Part shown: positions 33,927-43,972 of the stretch, piece by piece
Numbering within the stretch: the stretch's first letter is position 1
Layout of the letters: every line of letters begins with the position of its first letter
Position numbers and translations under genes: made by a program
The notes under the pieces: model-generated
What the model was told of the DNA's origin: nothing
Database searches by the model: none
Seen by the model: the letters and a program-made list of their open reading frames with translations, nothing else
Source of the DNA: Limnohabitans sp. Rim8
GTDB taxonomy: Bacteria > Pseudomonadota > Gammaproteobacteria > Burkholderiales > Burkholderiaceae_C
NCBI RefSeq assembly: GCF_945901735.1
Contig: NZ_CAMDLM010000013.1
Location: forward strand, 27,305 to 91,304
Reading direction: 5' to 3'
Length of the DNA: 64,000 nucleotides

Positions 33927-34907
33927 ATGCAAAAACTTCGTGTGGTCATTGTCAGCCCTGCCTTGGCCGACGCCAACAACGGCAACTGGCAAACGGCGCG
34001 CCGTTGGCAACAGCTGTTGTCTGCGCATTCTGCCCGCATCGTGCGGCAATGGCCCGACGCCGAGGCATTGACCTCGCCTGACGATGTGATGCTGGCCTTG
34101 CACGCGCGCCGCTCAGCCGACTCGGTGCAAGCCTGGCACAGCACGCACGGCCAGCGCGGCTTGGGCGTGGTGCTCACCGGCACCGACCTGTACCGCGACA
34201 TCGGCCACGACCCCCTGGCCCAACAGTCTTTGACGCTGGCCCGTTCGCTGGTGGTGCTGCAAGAATGGGGGGTCAAGGCCTTGCCGCCCGCCCACCACGC
34301 CAAGGCGCGGGTCATCTTTCAGTCCACCGGCACGCGCCAAACTTTGCCCAAGACCTCTCGCCATCTGCGCGCCCTGATGGTGGGCCATTTGCGCGAAGAA
34401 AAAGACCCGCTCACCCTGATGGCTGCTGCTCGCCTGTTGCCGCCAGACGCGGGCGTGTTCATCGACCACATTGGCGCTGCGCTCGACCCGGCGCTGGGCC
34501 AGGCCGCGCAAGACACGCAGGCGCAGTGCCCGCATTACCGCTGGCTGGGGGCTGTGCCCCACGCGCTAACCCTGCAGCGCATCCAGCGCGCCCACCTGCT
34601 GGTGCACTGCAGCCGCATGGAAGGCGGCGCACATGTGCTGATGGAGGCGATTTGCAGCGGCACCCCCGTGCTGGCCTCACGCATCGACGGCAATGTGGGC
34701 CTGTTGGGCGAGAATTACGCCGGCCTTTTTGAGCCGGGCGACGCCAAAGCTTTGGCCGATTTGCTGCGGGCGTGCCGATCACCACAAACCGGTCATTCTC
34801 TGGTGGCACACTTGCAGCATCAGTGCGCTTTGCGTGCACCCTTGTTTGAACCGCAGGCCGAACGCGCCGCCTTGCACCGTTGGGTGCAAGACCTCTGGAC
34901 CCTTTGA
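33927..34907 (+). CDS. senB: Selenosugar synthase SenB (glycosyltransferase family)
   Basis: GT-B fold glycosyltransferase-like protein of 326 residues. SenB uses selenophosphate and a UDP-sugar to make a selenosugar, the selenium donor for SenA. The start MQKLRVVIVSPALADANNGN is followed by WQTARRWQQLL. VMLALHARRSADSV and VVLTGTDLYRDIGHD lie in the N-terminal lobe. RALMVGHLREEKDPLTLMAA (GT4-like linker region) and SRMEGGAHVLMEAICSGTPV with the E-x7-E nucleotide-sugar motif lie in the C-terminal lobe. Such proteins were long annotated as a putative glycosyltransferase next to selD. The stop TGA is followed directly by the ATG of senC, so they are co-translated. Longer frames upstream overlap senA and are not coding. 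Confidence 0.87.
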   Translation: MQKLRVVIVSPALADANNGNWQTARRWQQLLSAHSARIVRQWPDAEALTSPDDVMLALHARRSADSVQAWHSTHGQRGLGVVLTGTDLYRDIGHDPLAQQSLTLARSLVVLQEWGVKALPPAHHAKARVIFQSTGTRQTLPKTSRHLRALMVGHLREEKDPLTLMAAARLLPPDAGVFIDHIGAALDPALGQAAQDTQAQCPHYRWLGAVPHALTLQRIQRAHLLVHCSRMEGGAHVLMEAICSGTPVLASRIDGNVGLLGENYAGLFEPGDAKALADLLRACRSPQTGHSLVAHLQHQCALRAPLFEPQAERAALHRWVQDLWTL

Positions 34908-37274
34908 ATGCAATCTTCCAATCAACCCGTGCTGCGCGATCTGGTGCTGGTCGGCGGCGGCCACAGCCATGTGGGAGTGCTGCGCATGTTCGCCATGAAG
35001 CCCGAGCCGGGCGTGCGCATCACCTTGGTCTGCACCGACATTGACACCCCTTACTCGGGCATGCTGCCGGGCTACATTTCGGGCCACTACAGCTTTGACG
35101 AGGTGCACATCGACCTGGGTCGCCTGTGCGCGTTTGCCGGGGCACGCCTGGTCCACGATGCCGTGATCGGCATCGACCGCAAGACCCAAAGAGTCATTTG
35201 CAAAAACCGCCCGCCCGTGCCGTACGACCTGCTCTCGATCAACACAGGCTCAACCCCGCAGGTGCGGCAGGTCGATGGCGCACAAGCCCTGGCCGTACCC
35301 GTCAAGCCGATTGCGCAGTTCAACCAGCGGTGGTTGGCCCTGATGGACAAGGCCCGCCAATGGCCCGCTCACCGAGGCCCCATGACGATTGCCGTGGTCG
35401 GCGCAGGCGCCGGTGGCGTGGAACTGGTGCTGTCCATGCAATACCGCTTGCGCAATGAGTTCAGGGCCATGGTGCGCAACCCAGAAGACCTGCAATTTGT
35501 GCTGCTGACTTCTGGCGAACACATTTTGCCCACTCACAACCCGCGCGTGCGCGCGCAATTTGCCAAGGTTTTGCAAGAGCGCAACGTCGCCGTGCACACC
35601 CATGCCGAGGTGGTGCAAGTCTCGCCCGGCTGTCTGCACACGCGGGACGGCCGCACTTTTGATGCCGACGAAACCATGTGGGTGACCCAGGCCGGTGGCC
35701 CCGAATGGTTGCAAAGCACCGGACTGGCTTTGGACAAAAACGGCTTCATCCTGGTGCACCACCAACTGCAATCCCTGAATGACCCGCTGGTGTTTGCAGC
35801 CGGTGATGTCGCCTCGTTTGTGGAGCACCCGCTCGAGAAAGCCGGCGTGTTTGCCGTGCGCATGGCCAAGCCCTTGGCCGAGAATTTGCGCCGCAGCCTG
35901 CGCGGTCAAAAGCTGCTGGCCTACGACCCGCAACACCATTGGCTGGCCCTGATATCGACCGGCAACCGCTTTGCCGTGGCCTCTCGAGGGTCGCTGAATT
36001 TTGCCGGGGCCTGGGTCTGGCGCTGGAAGGACCGCATTGACCGGGAATTCATGCGCCGCTTCACCGAGTTCCCTGCCATGCCAGGAGCGGGCGGCCCCGC
36101 CCAACCCGGTGCCAACGTCCGCGAAGCCGTGCAAGCCATGGGCCAGCTGCTCAAAGACATCCAGGCCCAAGGCAAGGCCCCCAGCACGCGGCTGACACTG
36201 ACGAGCGAAGAATCACTGCAAGCCATTTCGGCCATCGCCATGCGCTGCGGGGGCTGCGGCGCCAAAGTAGGCGCCAACATTTTGTCCCGGGCACTGGGCA
36301 GCTTGCATCCGGTCGAGCGGCCAGATGTACTGATCAGCCTGCACTCGCCCGACGATGCGGCCGTGGTGCGCGTGCCGCCGGGCATGGCCGTGGTGCAGAC
36401 GGTGGACTTTTTCCGGGCCTTCATCGACGACCCCTATTTGTTTGGCAAGGTGGCCGCCAACCACGCGCTGGGTGATATTTTTGCCATGGGGGCCGAGCCA
36501 CAAACGGCCACCGCCGTGGTCACCGTGCCCCCAGGCCTGGAGCGCAAAGTCGAAGACCTGTTGACCCAAATGATGGGTGGCGCCATCGAGGTGTTGAACG
36601 CCGCAGGCTGCGCCTTGGTGGGCGGGCACACGGGCGAAGGGGCAGAGCTGGCCTTGGGCTTTGCCATCAACGGCCTGATCGATGAAAAGATGGACAGCGT
36701 GATGCGCAAGGGCGGCATGCAGCCTGGCGATGTGCTGCTGCTGACCAAGCCGATGGGGACCGGCACCTTGTTCGCCGCGCACGCACGCTATGCGGCCAAG
36801 GGGCGCTGGATCGCTGCGGCATTGCAGTCGATGGTGCTGTCCAACCAGGTGGGCGCCAAAATTTTGCACCACCACGGCGCGACCGCCTGCACCGATCTGA
36901 CCGGTTTTGGCCTGTTGGGCCACCTGGTCGAGATGACACGGCCATCGGGTGTGGACGCCGAACTGACCATGAGCACCCTGCCCCTGCTGGACGGTGCGGT
37001 GGACTGCGTCCAGGCGGGCATCGTCAGCTCTTTGCAACCGGCCAATGTGCGCCTGCGCCGCGCCCTGCGCAACGCCGATGAATTCGTGGGCGACCCCCGC
37101 TACCCCCTGCTGTTTGACCCGCAAACTGCGGGCGGCCTGCTGGCCAGCGTGCCCGCAGCGCAAGCGGCGGCTTGTGTGCAAGCGCTCAAGGCCGCAGGCT
37201 ACCCGCACACCGCCATCATCGGCCGCATCACCGCGCAAGGCGAGGCCATCGAGCCGGTGCTGCTGAAAACCTGA
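34908..37274 (+). CDS. senC: Selenide, water dikinase SenC/SelD fused to NADH dehydrogenase-like flavoprotein
   Basis: Two-domain protein of 788 residues. Residues 1 to about 380 form an FAD-dependent pyridine-nucleotide oxidoreductase: LVLVGGGHSHVGVLRMFAMK, PYDLLSINTGSTP, IAVVGAGAGGVELVLSMQYR, and VFAAGDVASFVEHPLEKAGV. Residues from about 440 on are selenophosphate synthetase: MRCGGCGAKVG with active-site Cys450 (TGC, not a selenocysteine codon) and Lys453, DDAAVVRVPPG, VQTVDFFRAFIDDPYLFGKV, ANHALGDIFAMGAEPQTA, and GGHTGEGAELALGF. LLFDPQTAGGLLASVP lies near the end. It makes selenophosphate from selenide and ATP. The flavoprotein half may reduce selenium species for the kinase (inference). 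It is directly coupled to senB; its product may also feed selenocysteine or selenouridine pathways if present. Confidence 0.92.
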   Translation: MQSSNQPVLRDLVLVGGGHSHVGVLRMFAMKPEPGVRITLVCTDIDTPYSGMLPGYISGHYSFDEVHIDLGRLCAFAGARLVHDAVIGIDRKTQRVICKNRPPVPYDLLSINTGSTPQVRQVDGAQALAVPVKPIAQFNQRWLALMDKARQWPAHRGPMTIAVVGAGAGGVELVLSMQYRLRNEFRAMVRNPEDLQFVLLTSGEHILPTHNPRVRAQFAKVLQERNVAVHTHAEVVQVSPGCLHTRDGRTFDADETMWVTQAGGPEWLQSTGLALDKNGFILVHHQLQSLNDPLVFAAGDVASFVEHPLEKAGVFAVRMAKPLAENLRRSLRGQKLLAYDPQHHWLALISTGNRFAVASRGSLNFAGAWVWRWKDRIDREFMRRFTEFPAMPGAGGPAQPGANVREAVQAMGQLLKDIQAQGKAPSTRLTLTSEESLQAISAIAMRCGGCGAKVGANILSRALGSLHPVERPDVLISLHSPDDAAVVRVPPGMAVVQTVDFFRAFIDDPYLFGKVAANHALGDIFAMGAEPQTATAVVTVPPGLERKVEDLLTQMMGGAIEVLNAAGCALVGGHTGEGAELALGFAINGLIDEKMDSVMRKGGMQPGDVLLLTKPMGTGTLFAAHARYAAKGRWIAAALQSMVLSNQVGAKILHHHGATACTDLTGFGLLGHLVEMTRPSGVDAELTMSTLPLLDGAVDCVQAGIVSSLQPANVRLRRALRNADEFVGDPRYPLLFDPQTAGGLLASVPAAQAAACVQALKAAGYPHTAIIGRITAQGEAIEPVLLKT

Positions 37275-37307
37275 GGCGACGCGCTGGTCCTGTCGATGCC
37301 CATCGGC

Positions 37308-37341
37308 CAATAAAAACGGGGTGGCTCATGAGCCACCCCGT
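37308..37341 (-). terminator. Strong terminator after katG
   Basis: A perfect 26-base palindrome (37316-37341, arms of 13 bases beginning ACGGGGTGGCTCA) is followed on the minus strand by TTTTT. It lies 16 bases after the katG stop. It also lies 42 bases after the senC stop on the other strand and could act on both, though only the minus strand has the T-run. Confidence 0.85.
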
Positions 37342-37356
37342 CAATGCGCCACTTGA

Positions 37357-39525
<2,169 letters not shown>

Positions 39526-39700
39526 TTAAGAAGAAATATGTTATAGCAATGAAAAAATAATAGCCAATTGGTTTTTGCTAATTCGCTCATTGCGCTTTGC
39601 CATTCTCTGAGCACAACCCATGCCCGCTGGGCTGAACGCGCCGCACGCCAATGGGGATTGGGGCACACTTGGCAGCGACCCAACATGACAACGATCAAAC

Positions 39701-40366
39701 ATGAACGACAAGACGGCCCTCAACTCTGACCTGAGCCAGCGCTGCATCCTCCACAGCCCCTCACTCGATTGGGTGGACTCACCCGCCTCGGGCGTGTCGC
39801 GCCGCATGCTCGAGCGCAACGGCGGCGAAGTGGCCCGCGCCACGTCCATCGTGCGTTATGCGCCTGGCTCGGCCTTTGCCAGCCACGTGCACGGCGGGGG
39901 CGAAGAAATTTTGGTGCTCGAGGGCACGCTGCACGACGAACACGGCGTTTATGGCCCCGGCACCTACATCAAGAACCCGGTGGGCAGTTCGCACGCACCG
40001 TCCTCACCCGAGGGCTGCACGCTGTTTGTGAAGCTGCGCCATCTGGATGCGCGCGACAACGCGCGTGTGGTCATCGATACGCGCCTCAGCGAATGGCGCC
40101 AAGGCATGGTTGAAGGTCTGAAGGTTTTGCCCTTGAACACCTTCGAGACGCAAAACACCGCCCTGGTGCGCTGGGCCCCGCAAACGTTTTTTAACCCGCA
40201 CCGGCATTGGGGCGGCGAAGAAATCTTGGTGGTCGAAGGCGTGTTCTCGGACGAGCACGGCGACTACCCCGCCGGCAGCTGGCTGCGCAGCCCGCACATG
40301 AGCCAGCACCAACCGTTTAGCCGCGAAGGCTGTTTGATCTTGGTGAAAACAGGGCATCTGGCATGA
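39701..40366 (+). CDS. Bicupin protein (ChrR-type cupins)
   Basis: A 221-residue protein with two repeated cupin domains. The first reads VRYAPGSAFASHVHGGGEEILVLEG and ends with YIKNPVGSSHAPSSPEGCTLFV. The second reads FFNPHRHWGGEEILVVEGVFSDE and SWLRSPHMSQHQPFSREGCL. Each has the H-x-H...E metal-binding pattern and a trailing His, as in the zinc cupin of the anti-sigma factor ChrR, but the zinc-binding anti-sigma domain is absent. It overlaps the following dehalogenase gene by four bases. It may be a metal-dependent sensor or small-molecule enzyme; the function is unknown. Confidence 0.85.
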   Translation: MNDKTALNSDLSQRCILHSPSLDWVDSPASGVSRRMLERNGGEVARATSIVRYAPGSAFASHVHGGGEEILVLEGTLHDEHGVYGPGTYIKNPVGSSHAPSSPEGCTLFVKLRHLDARDNARVVIDTRLSEWRQGMVEGLKVLPLNTFETQNTALVRWAPQTFFNPHRHWGGEEILVVEGVFSDEHGDYPAGSWLRSPHMSQHQPFSREGCLILVKTGHLA

Positions 40367-41061
40367 CAAAGCCCAGCATTCGAGTGGTGGTGTTCGACGC
40401 CTATGGCACGCTGTTCGATGTGTATTCGATTGGCGCTTTGGCCGAACAACTTTACCCCGGCCAGGGCGTGGCCCTGTCGGTGCTGTGGCGCGACAAGCAG
40501 ATCGAGTACACGCGGCTGATCTCACTGAGCGACTCCAACCCCGAAGGCAGTCGCCATTACCAATCGTTTTGGGACATCACGCGCGCGTCGCTGCGTTATG
40601 CATTGGCGCGTTTGGGCTTGGTGCACACCAGCGCGAATGAAGACGCGCTGATGGCGCAATACGCCCAACTTTCACCCTTCCCAGAAAACCTGGGCGTGCT
40701 GCAAGCCTTGCGCCAGCGCGGCGTGGCCACTGCCATTTTGTCGAACGGCAGCCCCGAGATGCTGCAGTCGGCCGTGCACAGTGCGGGCATGAGCGATCTG
40801 CTGGGCGCCGTCTTGTCGGTGGACAGCGTGCGCCAGTTCAAGACCACGCCCACCAGCTACCAAATCGTGACCGACCACTTTGGCTTTGCCCCGGCCGATG
40901 TGCTGTTTGTGTCGAGCAACGCCTGGGACGCGCTGGGCGCCACCTGGTTTGGCTTCACCACGCTGTGGGTCAACCGTCAAAATCTGCCTGCCGAAGCCAT
41001 TGGGCCGGCACCGCACCACATCGGGCGCGATTTAACGGCCGTGCTCCAAGTCTTGGGCTGA
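40363..41061 (+). CDS. Haloacid dehalogenase type II
   Basis: HAD-superfamily hydrolase of 232 residues resembling L-2-haloacid dehalogenases, which replace the halogen of short 2-haloacids by hydroxide. The nucleophile Asp is in VVFDAYGTLFDV (the type II signature), the halide-binding Arg in LWRDKQIEYTRL, and the motif II Ser in AILSNGSPEM. The Lys is in RQFKTTPTSY (where the family usually has YKPxP), and SSNAWDALGA supplies the Ser, Asn and Asp. The altered lysine context (FKTTP) makes the exact substrate uncertain. The start overlaps the bicupin stop by four bases. Confidence 0.9.
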   Translation: MTKPSIRVVVFDAYGTLFDVYSIGALAEQLYPGQGVALSVLWRDKQIEYTRLISLSDSNPEGSRHYQSFWDITRASLRYALARLGLVHTSANEDALMAQYAQLSPFPENLGVLQALRQRGVATAILSNGSPEMLQSAVHSAGMSDLLGAVLSVDSVRQFKTTPTSYQIVTDHFGFAPADVLFVSSNAWDALGATWFGFTTLWVNRQNLPAEAIGPAPHHIGRDLTAVLQVLG

Positions 41062-41181
41062 AACGGCAGCACGGCCTGGAACATGTCACCTGGCTGCAGT
41101 CACCCGGCACTTGTCAGCCTGCGGCACGGCTCGCATTTTTAAAATAGGTATCCATTTTCCAGTCTATTTTTCACTCAAGCC

Positions 41182-41934
41182 ATGAACACTCCCTCTGCAG
41201 CCTCTTTGGCCCATCAGCTCGCACCCCACGGCCCGCTGCGCGTGGCCATCAACCTGGGTAACCCGGTGCTCGCCAGGCTCGACACCGCAGGCGGGCCCTC
41301 AGGCATTTCGGCCGATCTATCACGCAAACTGGCTGCACAGCTGGGCTTGGGCATTGACTGGCGCATCTTCAAAAAAGCCGACGAATCGGTGCAGTGCGTG
41401 CGCGCCGACGAGGCGGACATCGGCTTTTTTGCCATCGACCCGTTGCGCGGCGAAGGCCTGCATTTTTCACCGCCCTATGTGCAAATTGAGGGGGCCTACA
41501 TGGTGCGCAACGACTCGCTGCTGCAAAGCAACGACGAAGTCGACCAAGCCCACAACCGCGTGACGGTGGGCGCGGGCAGCGCTTATGACTTGTTTTTGAC
41601 CCGCCACCTGAAAAACGCGACCATCGTGCGTGCGCCCAGCTCGCCCGCCGTGGTCAATGTGTTCATGGCCCAGCAACTTGAAGTGGCTGCTGGCGTGAAG
41701 CAGCAATTGGAAGCCGATGCGCAGCGCCTGCCAGGCGTGCGGCTGCTGCTGGGCCGCTTCATGGTCATCCACCAGGCCATGGGCATGCCCGCGCAGCGCA
41801 GCGAACCCGCGCAGCAATTTCTGAACAGTTTTGTGGAAGACGTCAAACAATCGGGTTGGGTTGCGCAGGCTTTTGTGCGGCACCAGATCCAAGGTGCCGC
41901 TGTGGCCCCGCCGGGCTATCCCGCACACGACTGA
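41182..41934 (+). CDS. Solute-binding protein family 3 domain protein without signal peptide
   Basis: A 250-residue type II periplasmic-binding-protein fold (amino-acid ABC receptor family). The segments GPLRVAINLGNPVLARLD, GISADLSRKLAAQLGLGIDW, ADEADIGFFAIDPLRGEGLHFSPPYVQIEGAYMV and RVTVGAGSAYDLFLTRHLKN follow the fold order. The N-terminus MNTPSAASLAHQLAPHG is polar and not a signal peptide, so the protein is probably cytoplasmic, perhaps as a sensor or enzyme-like binding protein (cyclohexadienyl dehydratase-type proteins share this fold). No ABC permease or ATPase gene is adjacent. Confidence 0.8.
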   Translation: MNTPSAASLAHQLAPHGPLRVAINLGNPVLARLDTAGGPSGISADLSRKLAAQLGLGIDWRIFKKADESVQCVRADEADIGFFAIDPLRGEGLHFSPPYVQIEGAYMVRNDSLLQSNDEVDQAHNRVTVGAGSAYDLFLTRHLKNATIVRAPSSPAVVNVFMAQQLEVAAGVKQQLEADAQRLPGVRLLLGRFMVIHQAMGMPAQRSEPAQQFLNSFVEDVKQSGWVAQAFVRHQIQGAAVAPPGYPAHD

Positions 41935-41997
41935 TCGTCTTCAGGTCCGGTGATAAATTGAGTTTTGATCTTTCAACCCACCCCAAGAGACAGCCCG

Positions 41998-42573
41998 ATG
42001 ACCTCTCCCAAAATAGACCGCCTGCCCGAAATGCCGCGTGAACAAATGACCGACGCCCAACGTGCGGCGGTGGACGAACTGGTCAGTGGGCCCAGAGGCA
42101 AACTCTCCGGCCCCTTTGTGCCTTTGATGCGCAGCCCCGAGCTGATGCGCCGCCTGCAAAAAGTAGGTGAATACCTGCGCTACGACAACACCGTGGGTTT
42201 GCACAACTCGGAATTTGCGGTGCTGGTGGTGGCCCGCCACTGGTCACAGCCGGTGGAGTGGCACATCCACAAGCCCATCGCCATGAAGGCCGGCGTGAGC
42301 GAAGCCACTTGTGATGCCATTGCCGAAGGCCGCCGCCCGCCGAACATGACGGCCGAAGAAACCTTGGTGTACGACTTTTTGCAGGAGCTGCTGCACAACC
42401 AGTCTGTCAGCGACGTGACCTGGGCGGCTGCACAAAAGATGTTTGGCGACCAGGGCGTCATCGACATGACGGCGCACTGCGGCTACTACAGCTTGCTCGC
42501 CATGGTCATGAACACCACGCGCCGCGAACTGCCGCACAACGCCGCGCCGGGCATTGCACCGTTTCCCCACTGA
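41998..42573 (+). CDS. Carboxymuconolactone decarboxylase family protein
   Basis: A 191-residue protein of the CMD/AhpD-like family, starting MTSPKIDRLPEMPREQMTDAQ. It has the helical core LVSGPRGKLSGPFVPLMRSPELMRRLQKVGEYL, the SEFAVLVVARHWSQPVEWHIHKPIA segment with the conserved Glu and His, and a C-terminal helical hairpin. It lacks the CxxC of AhpD peroxidases, so it is more likely a decarboxylase/lyase-like enzyme or a family member of unknown function. It follows the binding-protein gene by 63 bases, possibly in one transcript. Confidence 0.86.
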   Translation: MTSPKIDRLPEMPREQMTDAQRAAVDELVSGPRGKLSGPFVPLMRSPELMRRLQKVGEYLRYDNTVGLHNSEFAVLVVARHWSQPVEWHIHKPIAMKAGVSEATCDAIAEGRRPPNMTAEETLVYDFLQELLHNQSVSDVTWAAAQKMFGDQGVIDMTAHCGYYSLLAMVMNTTRRELPHNAAPGIAPFPH

Positions 42574-42600
42574 AGGCCTGAAAGCGGCTTCGGAACACGC

Positions 42601-43095
42601 TCAACCAAAGGCGTTGAGCGTTTGCTCCCCTGCCTGCACCGGGTGCGCATGCACCAGCACCACCGCCATCACACAGGTTTCGGTGCCCCGGTTGATCCAG
42701 TTGTGCACCGTGCCGCGCTGCACCATGACGTCGCCCGCCTTCAAGTGGACTTCCTCGCCGGACTCCAGCTCCATGTCGATTTCGCCGGACATGACCACGA
42801 TGTAATCCACCGACTCGGTGCGGTGCACGCGCTGCTGTACCCCGGGGTGAAAGTCGAGGATGCGGAACACGGTGCCGTTCTCGATGACCGAAAATTTACC
42901 CTCACGCCGGCCTGCGTCCACCTGGCCGTTGTTGTTGGCAGGACTCGTGTCGGTGGTCCAGACATTGCACACAAAGCCATTGGGGCGGCCTTGCCGGTAA
43001 TGGCTGCAGACTTCGTCAATCTCGACGATGGCTTTGCCTTGTTCGTCGTGGCCGGTCACGACACGGCGAATGGACGGGTTGATCGGGGTGGTCAT
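42601..43095 (-). CDS. Cupin domain protein
   Basis: A 164-residue single-domain cupin. Motif 1 is GVQQRVHRTESVDYIVVMSGEIDMEL, where the usual second His is replaced, and motif 2 is GDVMVQRGTVHNWINRG. The upstream part contains HYRQGRPNGFVCNVWTTD. Small cupins of this shape are frequent beside catabolic genes as isomerases, lyases or ligand-binding proteins. It is the 3'-most gene of a minus-strand run with alpha/beta-hydrolase, amidase, deacetylase and Bug receptor genes. The function is not assigned. Confidence 0.85.
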   Translation of the reverse strand: MTTPINPSIRRVVTGHDEQGKAIVEIDEVCSHYRQGRPNGFVCNVWTTDTSPANNNGQVDAGRREGKFSVIENGTVFRILDFHPGVQQRVHRTESVDYIVVMSGEIDMELESGEEVHLKAGDVMVQRGTVHNWINRGTETCVMAVVLVHAHPVQAGEQTLNAFG

Positions 43096-43120
43096 TCAAA
43101 ATGCTCCTTGGAAAATAAGT

Positions 43121-43969
43121 TCAGTGGGCATCATGGCCCACGCGGCGCATGAAATCAGCCATGGCTGTCGCCAGGGTTTCTTCGTGCGGGCCCCACGCCG
43201 AAAACGGCAAAGCGGGCACATCTTCGTCCGCCACCGGCAGCTCGAACAGTTCGCAGCCAGGGATCAGGGCCGCCGCCTCGCGGCCGTGGCGGGACACATG
43301 GGTTTTGTCATTGCCGGGCACCACCCAGGTGGGCACACGGATGGCCTGCAGGGCCTCGGTCGTCATGCCCAGCACCGGTTCGCGCGGGCCTTGCAAAAAA
43401 ATCTGAAGCCAGTGGCGCATGACGGCGGTGAATTGCCGCGGGTCCATGGCCATCAGGCGGTCCTGGTTGCCAGGGTCGGCGGCGATCAGCTCCTGGTAAT
43501 AGGGCGTGGCACACACCGCGGCCATGCCGCCTTGTTCGGCCGCGCGGATGAACTGGCCGTAATAGCTGTCGGGCAAGCGGCCCGCGGTGAAGGCGCCGCC
43601 CGTGATGCGCAGCAGCAGCAAGCCACGCACCGCGTCGGGGTGACGCAAGCTGGTCAACAAGGCCAGCCGCGCCCCTGAAGAGCCACCGCCAAAAAATGCA
43701 GGCCCCGCGTTCAGGTGCTGCATCAACTGCACCCAGTCGTCGGCCCAGATGTCTTCTTCACCGCGATCGCCTTCGATCAACACCTGCGAAGCCCCGGTGT
43801 TGCGTCGGTCGTGCAGCACCACCCGAAACCCCCGGGCCGCGATGCGGCGCGCCAAGGGCAAAAATTCGGCCCCGCTGCGCCGACCGCCCGACACCAGCGC
43901 CAGCCAGGGGCCTTGCTCGCCCACGATCTCATAGTGCAGGCGCACGCCTTCGGTGTTGACAAAGTCCAT
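43121..43969 (-). CDS. Alpha/beta-fold hydrolase
   Basis: A 282-residue alpha/beta-hydrolase starting MDFVNTEGVRLHYEIVGEQG. The oxyanion region is ALVSGGRRSGAEF, VVLHDRRNTGAS is typical of the core, and the nucleophile elbow is FFGGGSSGARLALL (G-x-S-x-G with Ser in GSSG). The acid is likely in VVPGNDKTHVSR, and the catalytic His is near the C-terminus (AWGPHEETL). It lies three bases after the amidase gene, so it is co-transcribed. It may cleave an ester, amide or C-C bond in the pathway of this cluster. Confidence 0.9.
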   Translation of the reverse strand: MDFVNTEGVRLHYEIVGEQGPWLALVSGGRRSGAEFLPLARRIAARGFRVVLHDRRNTGASQVLIEGDRGEEDIWADDWVQLMQHLNAGPAFFGGGSSGARLALLTSLRHPDAVRGLLLLRITGGAFTAGRLPDSYYGQFIRAAEQGGMAAVCATPYYQELIAADPGNQDRLMAMDPRQFTAVMRHWLQIFLQGPREPVLGMTTEALQAIRVPTWVVPGNDKTHVSRHGREAAALIPGCELFELPVADEDVPALPFSAWGPHEETLATAMADFMRRVGHDAH

Positions 43970-43972
43970 GGC

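Noticed and set aside
36240..36266. Possible selenocysteine codon in the SelD active site
   Set aside because: The catalytic codon is TGC (Cys450). No in-frame TGA occurs in the fusion gene, so no selenocysteine is needed.
39538..39570. OxyR-like ATAG motifs upstream of katG
   Set aside because: Two ATAG motifs are 17 bases apart and lack the matching CTAT half-sites and the 22-base phasing of an OxyR tetramer site; the region is simply AT-rich.
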